Source: Haladaptatus sp. ZSTT2 (GTDB taxonomy: Archaea; Halobacteriota; Halobacteria; Halobacteriales; Halococcaceae). Taken from it: a DNA stretch of 64,000 nucleotides. The first letter of the stretch is position 1. Each line of letters starts with the position of its first letter. This document shows positions 26,873 to 36,575 of the stretch, in pieces. A program made the translations under genes and the position numbers. The notes beneath the pieces were generated by a model. The model saw nothing but the letters and a program-made list of their open reading frames with translations, was not told the DNA's origin and did no database searches. The stretch lies in the NCBI RefSeq assembly GCF_037081775.1, contig NZ_JBAMHQ010000001.1, positions 1,550,001 through 1,614,000 of the forward strand, written 5' to 3'.

Positions 26873-27337
26873 ATGACCACCCCGAAAACGCGACGCTCTG
26901 CGCTGAAAGCGGTAGCGACGGGTGTGCTCGCGGCGACAGCGGGCTGTCTCAACCTCGAAGGCATCGAAGGCGGCAAGTTAACCGTCCGGTGGGCCGACGA
27001 CCCGCCGGAAGACGCGACCGTGGTGGCGATGGCAGACGAGCGCGTCTCCGAGGTCGTCATCCTCCAGTCAACGCTCCAGCGCGTCTCAGCAGAGAATCCC
27101 CAAGAGATGGTCACGCTGAATCGCGGCCAGTACGCCGAAATGACCGACGCGCTCTCCGAGGTGCCACGCTACGACGGCACGGCGGCTGGCTACTATCTGC
27201 GCCGTGACGAACAGGTGTATCGACTCAACTACAGCCCGTTCTGTACGAGCGTGCCGGGTGTCGAATCGCGGAAAAACGGGCGGTGTGTGGTCGGTTCCTC
27301 AGACAGCAACCCCGAGCCATCGCTCGACCGTCTTTGA
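26873..27337 (+). CDS. Twin-arginine lipoprotein, unknown function
   Basis: A 154-residue protein starting MTTPKTRRSALKAVATGVLA, with R7-R8 and Cys25 in A-T-A-G-C, so probably exported by Tat and lipid-anchored. The remaining 130 residues carry no recognised domain; there is a mixed strand pattern and two late cysteines (C at FCTSVPG and RCVV). A TTG nine bases upstream is in frame, but ATG 26873 is preferred. It ends 38 bases into the convergent antiporter gene, so the 3' ends overlap. Confidence 0.75.
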   Translation: MTTPKTRRSALKAVATGVLAATAGCLNLEGIEGGKLTVRWADDPPEDATVVAMADERVSEVVILQSTLQRVSAENPQEMVTLNRGQYAEMTDALSEVPRYDGTAAGYYLRRDEQVYRLNYSPFCTSVPGVESRKNGRCVVGSSDSNPEPSLDRL

Positions 27338-28501
27338 ATAGCGCATCGCCATCGTCCCCAAGATGCTCATGACGAGCACGTAGCCGACGCCAATCGCGGG
27401 AATCGTCTCGCTCAACACGAGCGACCCCCCGGCCGTGGCGGCGATGGCAGCGACGACGAGCGAAAACTCGCCGCGGGCAATCATGGCGAGTGAGACACGA
27501 ATCGACCGACGACGACCGAGATTGTATCGCTGGCCGCTCACGTAGCCCGAGAGCAGTTTGCTCGCAGTGGTCAAGACGACGAGCACGAGCACGGGCACAG
27601 CGACCGTCGCCAAGAGCCGAGGGTCGGTGCCGAGCCCAATCGAGAAGAAGAACACGGCGGCGTAGAGGTCGCGCTCGGAGGAGATGATGCGTTCGATGCG
27701 GTGGGCGTGGGAGGTCGTGCCGAACGCCGCGCCGATGAAGAAGGCGGCGACTGCTTCGCTCACGCCGAAAGCGAGGGCAAGCCCGCCGGCGAAAACGATA
27801 GCACCCACCACGCGGAGCAAGAACAATTCGGACGATTGTACGTCGAGCAGGCGTTCGACGAGCGGCTGGCCGCGAGCAGCGAGGGCGACGAGCACGACGA
27901 GGAACGCCCCAGACCGCGCGAGCGACGCGCCGATGGAGGCGAGGCCGCCGTCACCGAACGCGAGGGCGGTGAGGATGGCGAGATAGACGGCGAGGATGAT
28001 GTCTTCGAAGACGAGCACGCCGAGGATGGTTTCGCTCTCGGGGTCTGCAATCCACCCGAGGTCGACGAGCGTTTTCGTGATAATCGCACTCGAAGACGCG
28101 TAGACGATTCCTGCGAGGAAGAACGTCTCAAGCAGCGAGAAGCCAAGGGCGAACCCGGCGACGATGCCGATACCGAAGTTCACGACGAAATCGACGCCAC
28201 CGGCGATACCGAGCTTGCGACCCGCCTGTATCAGCCGGTCGAAGCTGAATTCGAGGCCGATGAAAAAGAGCAAGAAGACGATTCCGAGTTCCGCGAGCAG
28301 GCTGATGAACTCCCGCGTCTCGATGAGCGTGAGCGACTGGCCCGCGATATCGGGCGCGAAGGGGCCGATGAGGATGCCAAAGAGGATGTAGGCGGGAATC
28401 ACCGACTGGCCGAACCGGCTTGCGACGCTGCCACCGATGGCGAGGACGGCGAACACGACGCCTGCTTCGAGGAGGAGGTTTCCGGCTGACGCAGCCGCCA
28501 T
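27299..28501 (-). CDS. Cation:proton antiporter, CPA2/KefB type
   Basis: A 400-residue membrane antiporter exchanging H+ for K+ or Na+. About twelve hydrophobic helices are visible, with G-L-E-F in the fourth or fifth (SLLAELGIVFLLFFIGLEFS), and the S-S-S-A-I-I-T-K and I-A-R-G-E-F-S-L motifs of the Kef/CPA2 family. It has no C-terminal TrkA-N domain; regulation probably comes from the gene just upstream, one base away. The reading frame extends further upstream, but the ATG at 28501 begins the mature sequence. Confidence 0.9.
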   Translation of the reverse strand: MAAASAGNLLLEAGVVFAVLAIGGSVASRFGQSVIPAYILFGILIGPFAPDIAGQSLTLIETREFISLLAELGIVFLLFFIGLEFSFDRLIQAGRKLGIAGGVDFVVNFGIGIVAGFALGFSLLETFFLAGIVYASSSAIITKTLVDLGWIADPESETILGVLVFEDIILAVYLAILTALAFGDGGLASIGASLARSGAFLVVLVALAARGQPLVERLLDVQSSELFLLRVVGAIVFAGGLALAFGVSEAVAAFFIGAAFGTTSHAHRIERIISSERDLYAAVFFFSIGLGTDPRLLATVAVPVLVLVVLTTASKLLSGYVSGQRYNLGRRRSIRVSLAMIARGEFSLVVAAIAATAGGSLVLSETIPAIGVGYVLVMSILGTMAMRYSKTVERWLGVAV

Positions 28502-28502
28502 C

Positions 28503-28991
28503 TTAAGCCCCGGCCGAGAGGAGTTGGTTGAGCGCGGTGACCTGTTCGCGCGTGCCGAGGGCGACGAGGTAGTCGCCGGGTTCGATGGTCGTCGTCTCGG
28601 GGTCGGGGTTCGGGATGGTGTCCTCTGCGCGTTGGATGGCGATGACGGAGGCCCCGGTGTGCGCGCGGATGCCGGAATCGGCGAGCGTGGTTCCGGCGAG
28701 TGGCGAGTTCTCGGGAACCGCTTCCCAGTTGATGATGGCGTTTCCGAGCGGGACAGAGAGGTTTTCGACGGCCACGGATTCGAAGTACGCGCCTTCGAGA
28801 ATCGCACCGAAGTGGCGGGCGCGCTGGCTGTCTAAGTCGAACAGCTTTTGGCTGTCTGCATCCTGATTCGGTCGGTAGAACACCTCTCGTCGGCCGTCGT
28901 GGTGGATGAGGGTGATGAGTCGCGCCCCACCACTGAGTTCGAGTTCGAACTTTCGCCCCACGCCCGGGATATCAGATTCGTAAACCGTCAT
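28503..28991 (-). CDS. Antiporter regulatory subunit with TrkA-C domain (KhtT-like)
   Basis: A 162-residue cytoplasmic protein. The first half (MTVYESDIPGVGRKFELEL) forms a KhtT-like N-terminal domain, and residues about 80-160 are a TrkA-C (RCK-C) domain with SPLAGTTLADSGIRAHTG and GDYLVALGTREQVTAL. Such subunits gate CPA2 antiporters in response to ions or nucleotides. The stop lies one base before the antiporter start, a classic two-gene unit. Confidence 0.88.
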   Translation of the reverse strand: MTVYESDIPGVGRKFELELSGGARLITLIHHDGRREVFYRPNQDADSQKLFDLDSQRARHFGAILEGAYFESVAVENLSVPLGNAIINWEAVPENSPLAGTTLADSGIRAHTGASVIAIQRAEDTIPNPDPETTTIEPGDYLVALGTREQVTALNQLLSAGA

Positions 28992-29084
28992 ACGAGAGCC
29001 TTCGCAGGAGAGACCAATAAGCAGTCGGCCACTTTCACCCCGCTACACGAACCCTTAACCGGCGGCACGGCAAATTTTCTGGAA

Positions 29085-31508
29085 ATGGCGGCGACCGACC
29101 AGCAAGCCTACGTAGACCACCCATTGCTCCGACCGTCGGTCATTGAGCGCCGACTCTACCAAATCGAACTCGCCGGTGACGCCCAATCCGGCCACACGCT
29201 CGTGTGTCTGCCAACCGGCCTCGGGAAGACCACCGTGAGCCTGCTCGTCACCGCCCAACGCCTCCACCAGCACGGCGGTAAGTCCGTGTTGCTCGCACCG
29301 ACGAAGCCACTGGTGCAACAACACGCCGAGTTCTACCGGATGGCCCTCGACATTCCCGACGAAGAAATCGTCGTGTTCACGGGCGAGGTTCGCCCGGACG
29401 ACCGCGTCTCCCTCTGGCAGGATGCGACGATTATCATTGCAACCCCACAGGTCATTGAAAACGACCTCGTCGGCAGTCGGATTTCACTCGCCGACGTGAC
29501 CCACCTCACCTTCGACGAGTGCCACCGCGCGACCGGCGACTACGCCTACTGCTACATCGCAGAGCGGTATCACGCCGACGCAGAGGAGCCGCTCGTGACG
29601 GGGATGAGCGCGTCGCCGGGTGGCGATGCTGAGGAGATTCTCACCGTCTGCCAGAACCTCGGCCTCTCGAACGTGGCGGTCAAAGGCGAGGGCGATTCTG
29701 ACGTAGACGAGTACACCCACGACACGGAAGTCGAGTGGAAGAACGTCCAAGTGCCGAAGGAAATCCTCGAAATCCGCGACGGGATGAACGAGATTGTCAA
29801 AGACCGGCTTGAGAAACTGAAACAACTTGGCGTCCTGAAGTCCGCGCGCGTAGACATCTCGCGAAAGGAACTGTTCGCCGCCCAGCGCGAACTCCAGAAA
29901 CTCATCCGCAACGACCAGTCTGAGGGGTACAAAGGGATGAGCGTCCACGCCGAGGTGATGAAGCTGAAACACGCCGTCGAGGTCGTCGAATCCCAAGGCG
30001 TCGAATCACTCATCGCCTACTTCGAGCGCCTGCGCAACGAAGCGCGTTCGTCAGGCGCATCGAAGGCTAGTCAGCGACTCGTCTCAGAACCAAAGATTCG
30101 CGAAGCGATGCGGAAAGCCCGCGAGTACGACGGTCTCCACCCGAAGCTCTCCCAGACGCGGATGCTGATAGCAGAGACGCTCGGCATCAAAGACGGCGAG
30201 CGCGTCATCGTGTTCACCGAGTACCGCGACACCGCAGAGACGCTCGTGGAGTTCCTCTCCGCTCACTTTTCGGTGCGGAAGTTCGTCGGGCAGGGCGATC
30301 GCGAAGGCTCCGACGGGATGACCCAAAAAGAGCAACAAGAGACGCTCGACGCCTTCCGCAGCGGCGAGTTCGAAGTGCTCGTTTCTACCTCCGTTGCAGA
30401 AGAGGGGCTTGACGTGCCCGAGGTCGATTTGGTGCTGTTCTACGAACCCGTCCCGAAGGGGATTCGCTCGATTCAGCGCAAAGGGCGGACCGGCCGACAG
30501 GCCGAGGGTCGTGTCGTCGTCCTCATCGCCAAGAACACGCGCGACGAGGCGTTTTTCTGGAAATCCCGCCAGGAAGAGTCGAAGATGCAAGACGAGTTGC
30601 AGAAGCTGAAAGGGATTGTCGCGGACTTAGAGACGGAACTCGGCCAGCACGCCCTGAGCGAGTTTGCGAGCGCGGAAACCGGGACAGAGAGCGCGGCGGT
30701 GAAAGCCGAGACCAACGGCGGGAGCGAGTCGAAAAAGAACGTCCAACCGGCGCTCACGGATTTTGCGGAGGCGAAAAAAGAGAAAGGAGAGAGCGAAGCC
30801 GACGACCCCGAGAAGGACGTGCCGCGGGCGGGCGGCGTCGAAGACGAGGACACCATCGAAATCGTCGCAGACCAGCGCGAACTCGACTCGACCATCGCCC
30901 GCGACCTCTCGAAGCGCGACGGCGTGAAAATTCGCTTAGAGACGCTCGAAGTCGGTGACTACGTACTCTCAGACCGTGTCGTCGTCGAGCGCAAATCGGT
31001 CTCTGACTTCCTCGATACGCTCACCGGAGGCGACCGCTCGATGTTCGAGCAGGTGGGCGACGCGGCGCGCTACTACGGCCGCCCCGTCGTCATCATCGAA
31101 GGCGAGAACCTCTACGGCGAGCGCAACGTCCACCCGAACGCGATTCGCGGCGCGCTCGCGTCGCTCGCCATCGATTTCGGCGCGAGCGTGTTGCGAACTG
31201 AAGACCAGAAAGACACGGCTGACCTGCTCCAAGTGATTGCCTCGCGCGAGCAGAAAACCGACCAGCGCGAAGTGAGCGTCCACGGCAAGAAGACGAAGAA
31301 AACGCTCACCGAACAACAGGAGTACGTCGTCGCGTCGATTGCGGACATCGGCCCCGTGACCGCGCGGGCGTTGCTGGCTGACTTCGGGACGGTCGAAGCC
31401 GTGATGGAAGCCACCGAGGAGGAGTTGATGGAAGTGAAGGGTGTTGGCAAGGTGACGGCGGAACGGATTCGAGAAGTGGTGGGCAGCGACTACTCGAAGA
31501 AGAACTAA
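29085..31508 (+). CDS. hef: Hef helicase-nuclease (FANCM/XPF homologue)
   Basis: An 807-residue protein for processing stalled or branched forks. The SF2 helicase half has Walker A P-T-G-L-G-K-T at 43-49 and a D-E-C-H box, with SVAEEGLDVPEVDLVLFYEP and QRKGRTGR as the late motifs. A charged linker of about 50 residues separates it from an XPF-type nuclease (V-A-D-Q-R-E-L near 594 and the catalytic E-R-K near 635), and two helix-hairpin-helix motifs end the protein (about 743-800). The frame is open to 28848, but ATG 29085 gives the family N-terminus. Confidence 0.94.
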   Translation: MAATDQQAYVDHPLLRPSVIERRLYQIELAGDAQSGHTLVCLPTGLGKTTVSLLVTAQRLHQHGGKSVLLAPTKPLVQQHAEFYRMALDIPDEEIVVFTGEVRPDDRVSLWQDATIIIATPQVIENDLVGSRISLADVTHLTFDECHRATGDYAYCYIAERYHADAEEPLVTGMSASPGGDAEEILTVCQNLGLSNVAVKGEGDSDVDEYTHDTEVEWKNVQVPKEILEIRDGMNEIVKDRLEKLKQLGVLKSARVDISRKELFAAQRELQKLIRNDQSEGYKGMSVHAEVMKLKHAVEVVESQGVESLIAYFERLRNEARSSGASKASQRLVSEPKIREAMRKAREYDGLHPKLSQTRMLIAETLGIKDGERVIVFTEYRDTAETLVEFLSAHFSVRKFVGQGDREGSDGMTQKEQQETLDAFRSGEFEVLVSTSVAEEGLDVPEVDLVLFYEPVPKGIRSIQRKGRTGRQAEGRVVVLIAKNTRDEAFFWKSRQEESKMQDELQKLKGIVADLETELGQHALSEFASAETGTESAAVKAETNGGSESKKNVQPALTDFAEAKKEKGESEADDPEKDVPRAGGVEDEDTIEIVADQRELDSTIARDLSKRDGVKIRLETLEVGDYVLSDRVVVERKSVSDFLDTLTGGDRSMFEQVGDAARYYGRPVVIIEGENLYGERNVHPNAIRGALASLAIDFGASVLRTEDQKDTADLLQVIASREQKTDQREVSVHGKKTKKTLTEQQEYVVASIADIGPVTARALLADFGTVEAVMEATEEELMEVKGVGKVTAERIREVVGSDYSKKN

Positions 31509-32125
31509 CGGCTCGCTTTTTTGACGGCGGCAAGGGCGTCTGCGGCTTCGTGGGCGGCTTCAAGGTACTCTTTCGTGCGCCCAACGTCGTCTTCCTGTTC
31601 TGCAGCAGTCGTGAGTTTGGTGAGCGTGCGGACGAGCGACTGCTGGGCTTGGCTGAGGTCTGCAGACTGCGTGGACGGTGAATTTCGCTGTGCGGGCTGT
31701 GTAGGCACGCGCGCGATTTCGGTCGCTTGCTCGTCGAGGTCGTCCATCGCGGAGTCGGCCGCTTGTGTGGCGGCTTCGAGTTCGTCTGCCTTTGCCTCGG
31801 TGGCCGCCTGTTCGACCGGGTGTTCGCCGTTTTCGGCCTCTTGTGGGGCGGGTTGCGGTTGGGACTGCTGTGTTTGCTGTGCCTGTTGGGCTTGCTGTGC
31901 CTGCGCGTCGCTTGCCTCCTGTCTGTTGCCCTCGCAAGTCGCACAGAACTCCTGGCCCTGATAGCGGAAGATGGGGTCGCCACAGGTGTCACAGTGTTTG
32001 TTGGTCATGGTCGCGCCCTTGAGCAACAGCTCGCTCATGCGCTCGGTCTCTTTGCGATTCGCTTCATCCTTCTTGAACTGTTCGCGGAGGCGTTGGCGTT
32101 CTGCCTCTTTGTCGAACCCACTCAT
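31505..32125 (-). CDS. Sjogren's-autoantigen-1-family zinc protein (UPF0148)
   Basis: A 206-residue protein. Residues 1-40 are helical and charged (MSGFDKEAERQRLREQFKKD), then a zinc ribbon C-D-T-C ... C-A-T-C near 44-65, matching the Sjogrens_p27/UPF0148 domain. A Gln/Ala-rich low-complexity linker with repeated Q-A-Q-Q follows (about 75-100), then acidic helices. The function of archaeal members is unknown. The frame runs back to 32200, but ATG 32125 is the family start. Its stop overlaps the hef stop by four bases (convergent). Confidence 0.82.
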   Translation of the reverse strand: MSGFDKEAERQRLREQFKKDEANRKETERMSELLLKGATMTNKHCDTCGDPIFRYQGQEFCATCEGNRQEASDAQAQQAQQAQQTQQSQPQPAPQEAENGEHPVEQAATEAKADELEAATQAADSAMDDLDEQATEIARVPTQPAQRNSPSTQSADLSQAQQSLVRTLTKLTTAAEQEDDVGRTKEYLEAAHEAADALAAVKKASR

Positions 32126-32245
32126 ATCTGAGTGCACGCACGCAATCTCAAAAAGGCCTCCGGCGAAGTTTGCGGCGACATTTTCCCGCAAGTAGGCCAC
32201 GGTTTCGAAGCGTTTAACCCGGAAACAGAGAGTGATTCAGGTATT

Positions 32246-33160
32246 ATGGCGAAAGTTAGCATAGTCGGTGCTGCAGGCACGGTCGGCGCCGCTGCTGGGT
32301 ACAACCTCGCGCTTCGCGACGTGGTAGACGAACTCGTCTTCGTGGACATCCCGAAGATGGAAGACAAGACGGTCGGCCAGGCCGCGGACACGAACCACGG
32401 CATCGCGTACGACTCGAACACGCGTGTCGTCCAAGGCGACTACTCGGCCACCGAAGGCTCCGACGTCGTCGTCATCACGGCTGGCATCCCACGCAAACCG
32501 GGCCAGACCCGCATCGACCTCGCGGGCGACAACGCGCCCATCATGGAGGATATCGGCTCCTCGCTTGCTGAGTACAACGACGACTTCATCAGCGTCACCA
32601 CGTCGAACCCGGTTGACCTGCTGAACCGCCACCTCTACGAAACCGGCGACCGCGCCCGCGAGCAGGTCATTGGCTTCGGTGGCCGTCTCGACTCCGCGCG
32701 CTTCCGCTACGTCCTCAGCGACCGTTTCGACGTGCCCGTCAAAAACGTCGAAGCCACCATCCTCGGTGAGCACGGCGACGCACAGGTGCCCGTGTTCTCG
32801 AAGGTGCGCATCAACGGCGCAGACCCTGAGTTCTCGAGCGACGAGAAAGACGAGATTCTCGCAGACCTGAAGGAATCTGCGATGAACGTCATCGAGCGCA
32901 AGGGCGCAACCCAGTGGGGCCCCGCAACGGGCGTCGCCCACATGGTCGAAGCCATCCTCAACGACACCGGCGCAGTGCTCCCCGCGAGCGTCGCCCTCGA
33001 CGGCGAGTACGGTCACGACGACGTCGGCCTCGGCGTCCCCGTCAAGCTCGGCGCAAACGGCGTCGAAGAAGTCGTTGACTGGAACCTGAACGAGCTCGAA
33101 CGCGAGCAGCTCGGCGCGGCCGCAGACAAACTCTCTGAACAGTACGAGAAAATCAGCTAA
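32246..33160 (+). CDS. mdh: Malate dehydrogenase
   Basis: A 304-residue LDH-like malate dehydrogenase interconverting malate and oxaloacetate with NAD(H). The nucleotide motif is G-A-A-G-T-V-G at about 8-14. The substrate loop I-P-R-K-P-G-Q-T-R has the arginine that selects for dicarboxylates, and the catalytic histidine is in G-E-H-G-D. The length matches other haloarchaeal enzymes. The frame is open upstream to 32132, but ATG 32246 gives [21 protein letters not shown] about 35 bases upstream is a TATA candidate. Confidence 0.96.
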   Translation: MAKVSIVGAAGTVGAAAGYNLALRDVVDELVFVDIPKMEDKTVGQAADTNHGIAYDSNTRVVQGDYSATEGSDVVVITAGIPRKPGQTRIDLAGDNAPIMEDIGSSLAEYNDDFISVTTSNPVDLLNRHLYETGDRAREQVIGFGGRLDSARFRYVLSDRFDVPVKNVEATILGEHGDAQVPVFSKVRINGADPEFSSDEKDEILADLKESAMNVIERKGATQWGPATGVAHMVEAILNDTGAVLPASVALDGEYGHDDVGLGVPVKLGANGVEEVVDWNLNELEREQLGAAADKLSEQYEKIS

Positions 33161-33178
33161 GCCGGTTCACCCTGCCAG

Positions 33179-33184
33179 TTTTTT
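33179..33184 (+). terminator. T-tract after mdh
   Basis: Six T residues about 18 bases after the mdh stop, a plausible archaeal terminator. Confidence 0.4.
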
Positions 33185-33211
33185 CGCGCTTACGCCACAG
33201 AGTGGCAACGC

Positions 33212-33319
33212 TCAGGCTTGTCGCTGGTCGTCGGTTCTGCCGCGTGGCTTGTCCGGAACGGGCACGCCGATGAGTGCGGCCCATTCTTCGAGATGCCGGT
33301 GTTCGCGTCGCTGTGCCAT
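33212..33319 (-). CDS. Very small basic protein, 35 residues
   Basis: A short frame reading MAQRREHRHLEEWAALIGVP, then VPDKPRGRTDDQRQA and stop. It is rich in Arg, unlike most proteins here. I recall similar short haloarchaeal peptides with an E-E-W-A-x-L-I-G core, but cannot name a family. A TATATTC string on the minus strand (about 33352-33358) lies roughly 35 bases upstream of the ATG, which supports transcription. It fills an otherwise empty 288-base gap between mdh and ferredoxin. Confidence 0.5.
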   Translation of the reverse strand: MAQRREHRHLEEWAALIGVPVPDKPRGRTDDQRQA

Positions 33320-33448
33320 TCTCTCACCCGATTCACAATAGGTTCAGCCGAGAATATAATCTTTTTGTCAATTCATCCGAGACGAGTCTGACACTCGTCG
33401 GTCTAGGGGTGAAAGCGGACCGACCGAGAAGCAGCGTGAATCGGCGGC

Positions 33449-33697
33449 TCAGGGGATGAGCTGTTCGCCGTCGTCGTCGTAGATTGTGATGGCATCAACG
33501 GGACAGACGCGGGCGGCGAACTTCGCGTCGAACTCCTCGTCTGCTGGTACGTCGCGGACGAACACGTCTTCATCCACTTCCTCTCCCTCAAGTAGGTCTG
33601 CTTTGCCCGCCGTCTCGTCGCGGGCGAACCCTTCCTCCCATTCGGCAACGCACTGGAACATGCCAATGCAGGTGTCGCGGTCGAACTCGACTTTCAT
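33449..33697 (-). CDS. Ferredoxin, single-cluster type
   Basis: An 82-residue electron carrier. The motifs are C10-I-G-M-F-Q-C16 and C65-P-V-D-A-I. Only three cysteines are present in the C-x5-C...CP pattern, so a [3Fe-4S] cluster is the likely form rather than [4Fe-4S] or the [2Fe-2S] plant type of halophile ferredoxins. The central part is strongly acidic. The partner enzyme is not evident nearby. Confidence 0.82.
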   Translation of the reverse strand: MKVEFDRDTCIGMFQCVAEWEEGFARDETAGKADLLEGEEVDEDVFVRDVPADEEFDAKFAARVCPVDAITIYDDDGEQLIP

Positions 33698-33778
33698 GGC
33701 CTGCGCTTTGGCCGATTCGGTAATAGGGTTGACGGAGCGTGCGACAGTTTAAACGGCAAGACGCGAGAAAGGAGAGTA

Positions 33779-36037
33779 ATGGATGTCGCGGACCTCACTG
33801 GCGTACCCGAGTGGTTCCCGGGCCACTTACAGGACGCCGGAATCGAATCGCTCTACCCGCCACAGGGCGAGGCAGTCGAAGCCGGTATCACGGACGGCCA
33901 AAGCATCGTCGCAAGCGTGCCAACGGCGAGCGGCAAGACGCTCATCGCCCAACTCGGCATGCTCGCGAGCGTCGAACGCGGCGGGAAAGCACTCTATATT
34001 GTTCCCCTGCGCGCGCTCGCAAGCGAGAAAAAAGCCGAGTTTGAGCAGTTCGAACAGTACGGCCTGACGGTCGGTGTCTCGACGGGCAACTACGAATCCG
34101 ACGGCGAGTGGCTTGGGAAGTGCGACATCATCGTCGCCACGAGCGAGAAAGTCGACTCGCTCGTCCGCAATGGCGCACCGTGGATAGACGACCTGAGCTG
34201 TGCGGTCGCAGACGAAGTTCATCTCGTCGACGACCGCAGCCGCGGCCCGACGCTCGAAGTCACCCTCGCTAAACTCCGCCAGCGAAATCTCGGCCTGCAG
34301 ACGGTGGCGCTCTCTGCGACCGTTGGCAACCCCGAAGACATCGCCGAGTGGCTGGACGCGACGCTCATCGACTCAGATTGGCGACCCATCGAGTTACAGA
34401 AGGGCGTCCACTACGGACAGGCACTCCACTTAGAAGACGGCACCCAGCGGTCGCTCCCGGTGAAAAACGGCGAAAAGCCGACCGCCGCCATCGTCAAAGA
34501 TACGCTCGCAGACGAGGGGTCGACGCTCGTGTTCGTCAACTCGCGACGGAATGCGGAGGCGGCGGCACGACGACTCGCGGGTGCGGTCGAGGACTTCCTC
34601 AGCGCAGAGGAACGCCGAAAGCTCGCGGTCCTCGCCAAAGAGATTCGTGACATCTCCGACACCGAAACGAGCGACAACCTCGCGGACGCGGTGAAAAAGG
34701 GCGCGGCGTTCCACCACGCCGGGCTGACGACCGAACACCGAACGGCCGTCGAAGACGCCTTCCGCGACCGCCTCATCAAGGTCGTCTCCGCGACGCCGAC
34801 GCTCGCTGCGGGTGTCAACACACCGAGTCGCCGCGTTATCGTGCGCGACTGGCGGCGCTACGACGGCACGCTCGGCGGAATGAAGCCGCTCTCAGTGCTC
34901 GAAGTCCACCAGATGTGTGGGCGCGCGGGCAGGCCGGGACTCGACCCCCACGGCGAGGCCGTGTTGCTCGCAAACTCCCACGACGAACTCGACGAACTGT
35001 TCGACCGCTACATCTGGACTGGCCCAGAAAACGTGCGCTCGAAGTTGGCCGCAGAGCCCGCGATGCGCACCCACATCCTTGCGACCGTCGCCTCCGGATT
35101 TGCAGACTCCAGACAGGGACTGCTCGACTTCTTAGACCAGACGCTCTATGCGACCCAGACGACAGAACAGGGGCGCATCGAACAGGTGCTCGACAACGTC
35201 CTCGACTACCTCGAAGTGAACGGCTTCTTAGAACGCGAGGGCGACGACATGTTCGCCACGAGCATCGGCCACACCGTCTCACGGCTGTATCTCGACCCGA
35301 TGAGCGCCGCAGAAATCATCGACGGACTGCGGGCCACAGACGAGCGCCCGACCGCCTTCGGGCTGTACCACCTCGTGAGCCGGACGCCGAACATGTACCA
35401 ACTCTACTTGCGGTCTGGCGACCGCGAGCAGTACACAGAAGAGTGCTACAAACGCGAACGTGAGTACCTTGGGCGAGTCCCAAGTGAGTTCGACGCCGGG
35501 CCGTTCGAAGACTGGCTTGCGGCCCACAAGACGGCCCGCATGATGGAAGACTGGGCGAGCGAGGAGGACGAAGACCGCATCACCGACCGCTACGGCATCG
35601 GGCCGGGCGACATTCGTGGGAAGGTCGAAACCGCAGACTGGTTGCTCGGCGCGGCAGAACGGCTTGCGGGCGAACTCGACTTACAGTGGGCACCCGCCAT
35701 CCGCGAGGCCAGAAAGCGCGTCCAGTACGGCGTGGGCGAAGAACTCCTCGACCTCGCAGGCGTGCGCGGCGTGGGGAGAAAGCGCGCCCGACGGCTCTAC
35801 GAGGCCGGAATTACGACGCGCGCTGAGTTGCGAAACGCCGACAAAGCCGTGGTGCTCGGCGCGCTTCGGGGGCGGCGCAAAACCGCAGAGAACATCCTCG
35901 AAAACGCGGGTCGACAGGACGCGTCGATGAGCGGTGTCGACCCGGACGCCGAAGCGAAAGCCCGCGTGACCCGCGCCACGGGCGGGGAGGAACCCACCGA
36001 CACCGAAGAAGACCAGGCGACGTTCGGTGATTTCTGA
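33779..36037 (+). CDS. hel308: ATP-dependent DNA helicase Hel308
   Basis: A 752-residue SF2 helicase of the Hel308/HelQ/Mus308 group, acting 3'-5' at blocked replication forks. Walker A is P-T-A-S-G-K-T near 48-54, the box is D-E-V-H near 144-147, and G-R-A-G-R-P-G is motif VI. Late domains comprise a winged helix, ratchet and a C-terminal helix-hairpin-helix near 655-710. The ATG at 33779 follows a TTTAAACGG TATA element about 30 bases upstream. The stop overlaps the next start by one base. Confidence 0.95.
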   Translation: MDVADLTGVPEWFPGHLQDAGIESLYPPQGEAVEAGITDGQSIVASVPTASGKTLIAQLGMLASVERGGKALYIVPLRALASEKKAEFEQFEQYGLTVGVSTGNYESDGEWLGKCDIIVATSEKVDSLVRNGAPWIDDLSCAVADEVHLVDDRSRGPTLEVTLAKLRQRNLGLQTVALSATVGNPEDIAEWLDATLIDSDWRPIELQKGVHYGQALHLEDGTQRSLPVKNGEKPTAAIVKDTLADEGSTLVFVNSRRNAEAAARRLAGAVEDFLSAEERRKLAVLAKEIRDISDTETSDNLADAVKKGAAFHHAGLTTEHRTAVEDAFRDRLIKVVSATPTLAAGVNTPSRRVIVRDWRRYDGTLGGMKPLSVLEVHQMCGRAGRPGLDPHGEAVLLANSHDELDELFDRYIWTGPENVRSKLAAEPAMRTHILATVASGFADSRQGLLDFLDQTLYATQTTEQGRIEQVLDNVLDYLEVNGFLEREGDDMFATSIGHTVSRLYLDPMSAAEIIDGLRATDERPTAFGLYHLVSRTPNMYQLYLRSGDREQYTEECYKREREYLGRVPSEFDAGPFEDWLAAHKTARMMEDWASEEDEDRITDRYGIGPGDIRGKVETADWLLGAAERLAGELDLQWAPAIREARKRVQYGVGEELLDLAGVRGVGRKRARRLYEAGITTRAELRNADKAVVLGALRGRRKTAENILENAGRQDASMSGVDPDAEAKARVTRATGGEEPTDTEEDQATFGDF

Positions 36038-36534
36038 TGCGGGTTGTCGAAGGAACCGCGACCATCGACGACATCACCGAGTTCGTCACCAGCCTCCAAG
36101 CCATCGGCGCAGAGACGGGGTGTACGATTCAGGCGTTCGACGCGCGCTACGTCGTGAGCGAGGCGCACCTCCGGCGGGCGGTCGAACTCGCAGACCGTGC
36201 GTTTGCGCGCGGCGAGAACGTCGCGGACGACCGTGCGGTCGAAATCTTACTCTACGTCGCTGCGCGCCGCCAGATAAATCAGGCGCTCGAAGTCGGCGCG
36301 AACGAAGGCGAGTGCGACCTCGTCGTACTCGTGGTCGAAGACGGAGCCGGCGACGAAGCGGCCGCAGCAAGGGAGGTTGAAACCCTGCTCACCGAAAGCG
36401 CAACGCTCGGGCGCTACGACGAAGCGCTCGTCTGCGACCTGTTCGATATTGGGGACACAGAGCGCGCTGCCTCGGGAGCACCGCTCGAAGCGCTCGTCCT
36501 CGAACGCGTTGCGCTGCTCGACGTGTCGAAGTAG
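36037..36534 (+). CDS. cgi121: KEOPS complex subunit Cgi121
   Basis: A 165-residue Cgi121-family protein, the KEOPS subunit that binds the CCA end of tRNA and helps place the threonylcarbamoyl group on A37. The stretches VVSEAHLRRAVELADRAF and EILLYVAARRQINQALE are conserved in archaeal members. It starts in the stop of hel308 (TGATG), a pairing seen in other haloarchaea. The other KEOPS genes (Kae1-Bud32, Pcc1) are not in the window. Confidence 0.88.
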   Translation: MRVVEGTATIDDITEFVTSLQAIGAETGCTIQAFDARYVVSEAHLRRAVELADRAFARGENVADDRAVEILLYVAARRQINQALEVGANEGECDLVVLVVEDGAGDEAAAAREVETLLTESATLGRYDEALVCDLFDIGDTERAASGAPLEALVLERVALLDVSK

Positions 36535-36575
36535 GCGAAAGCGGCTTTTTACTGTCACACCGCATAGATGAGCGT

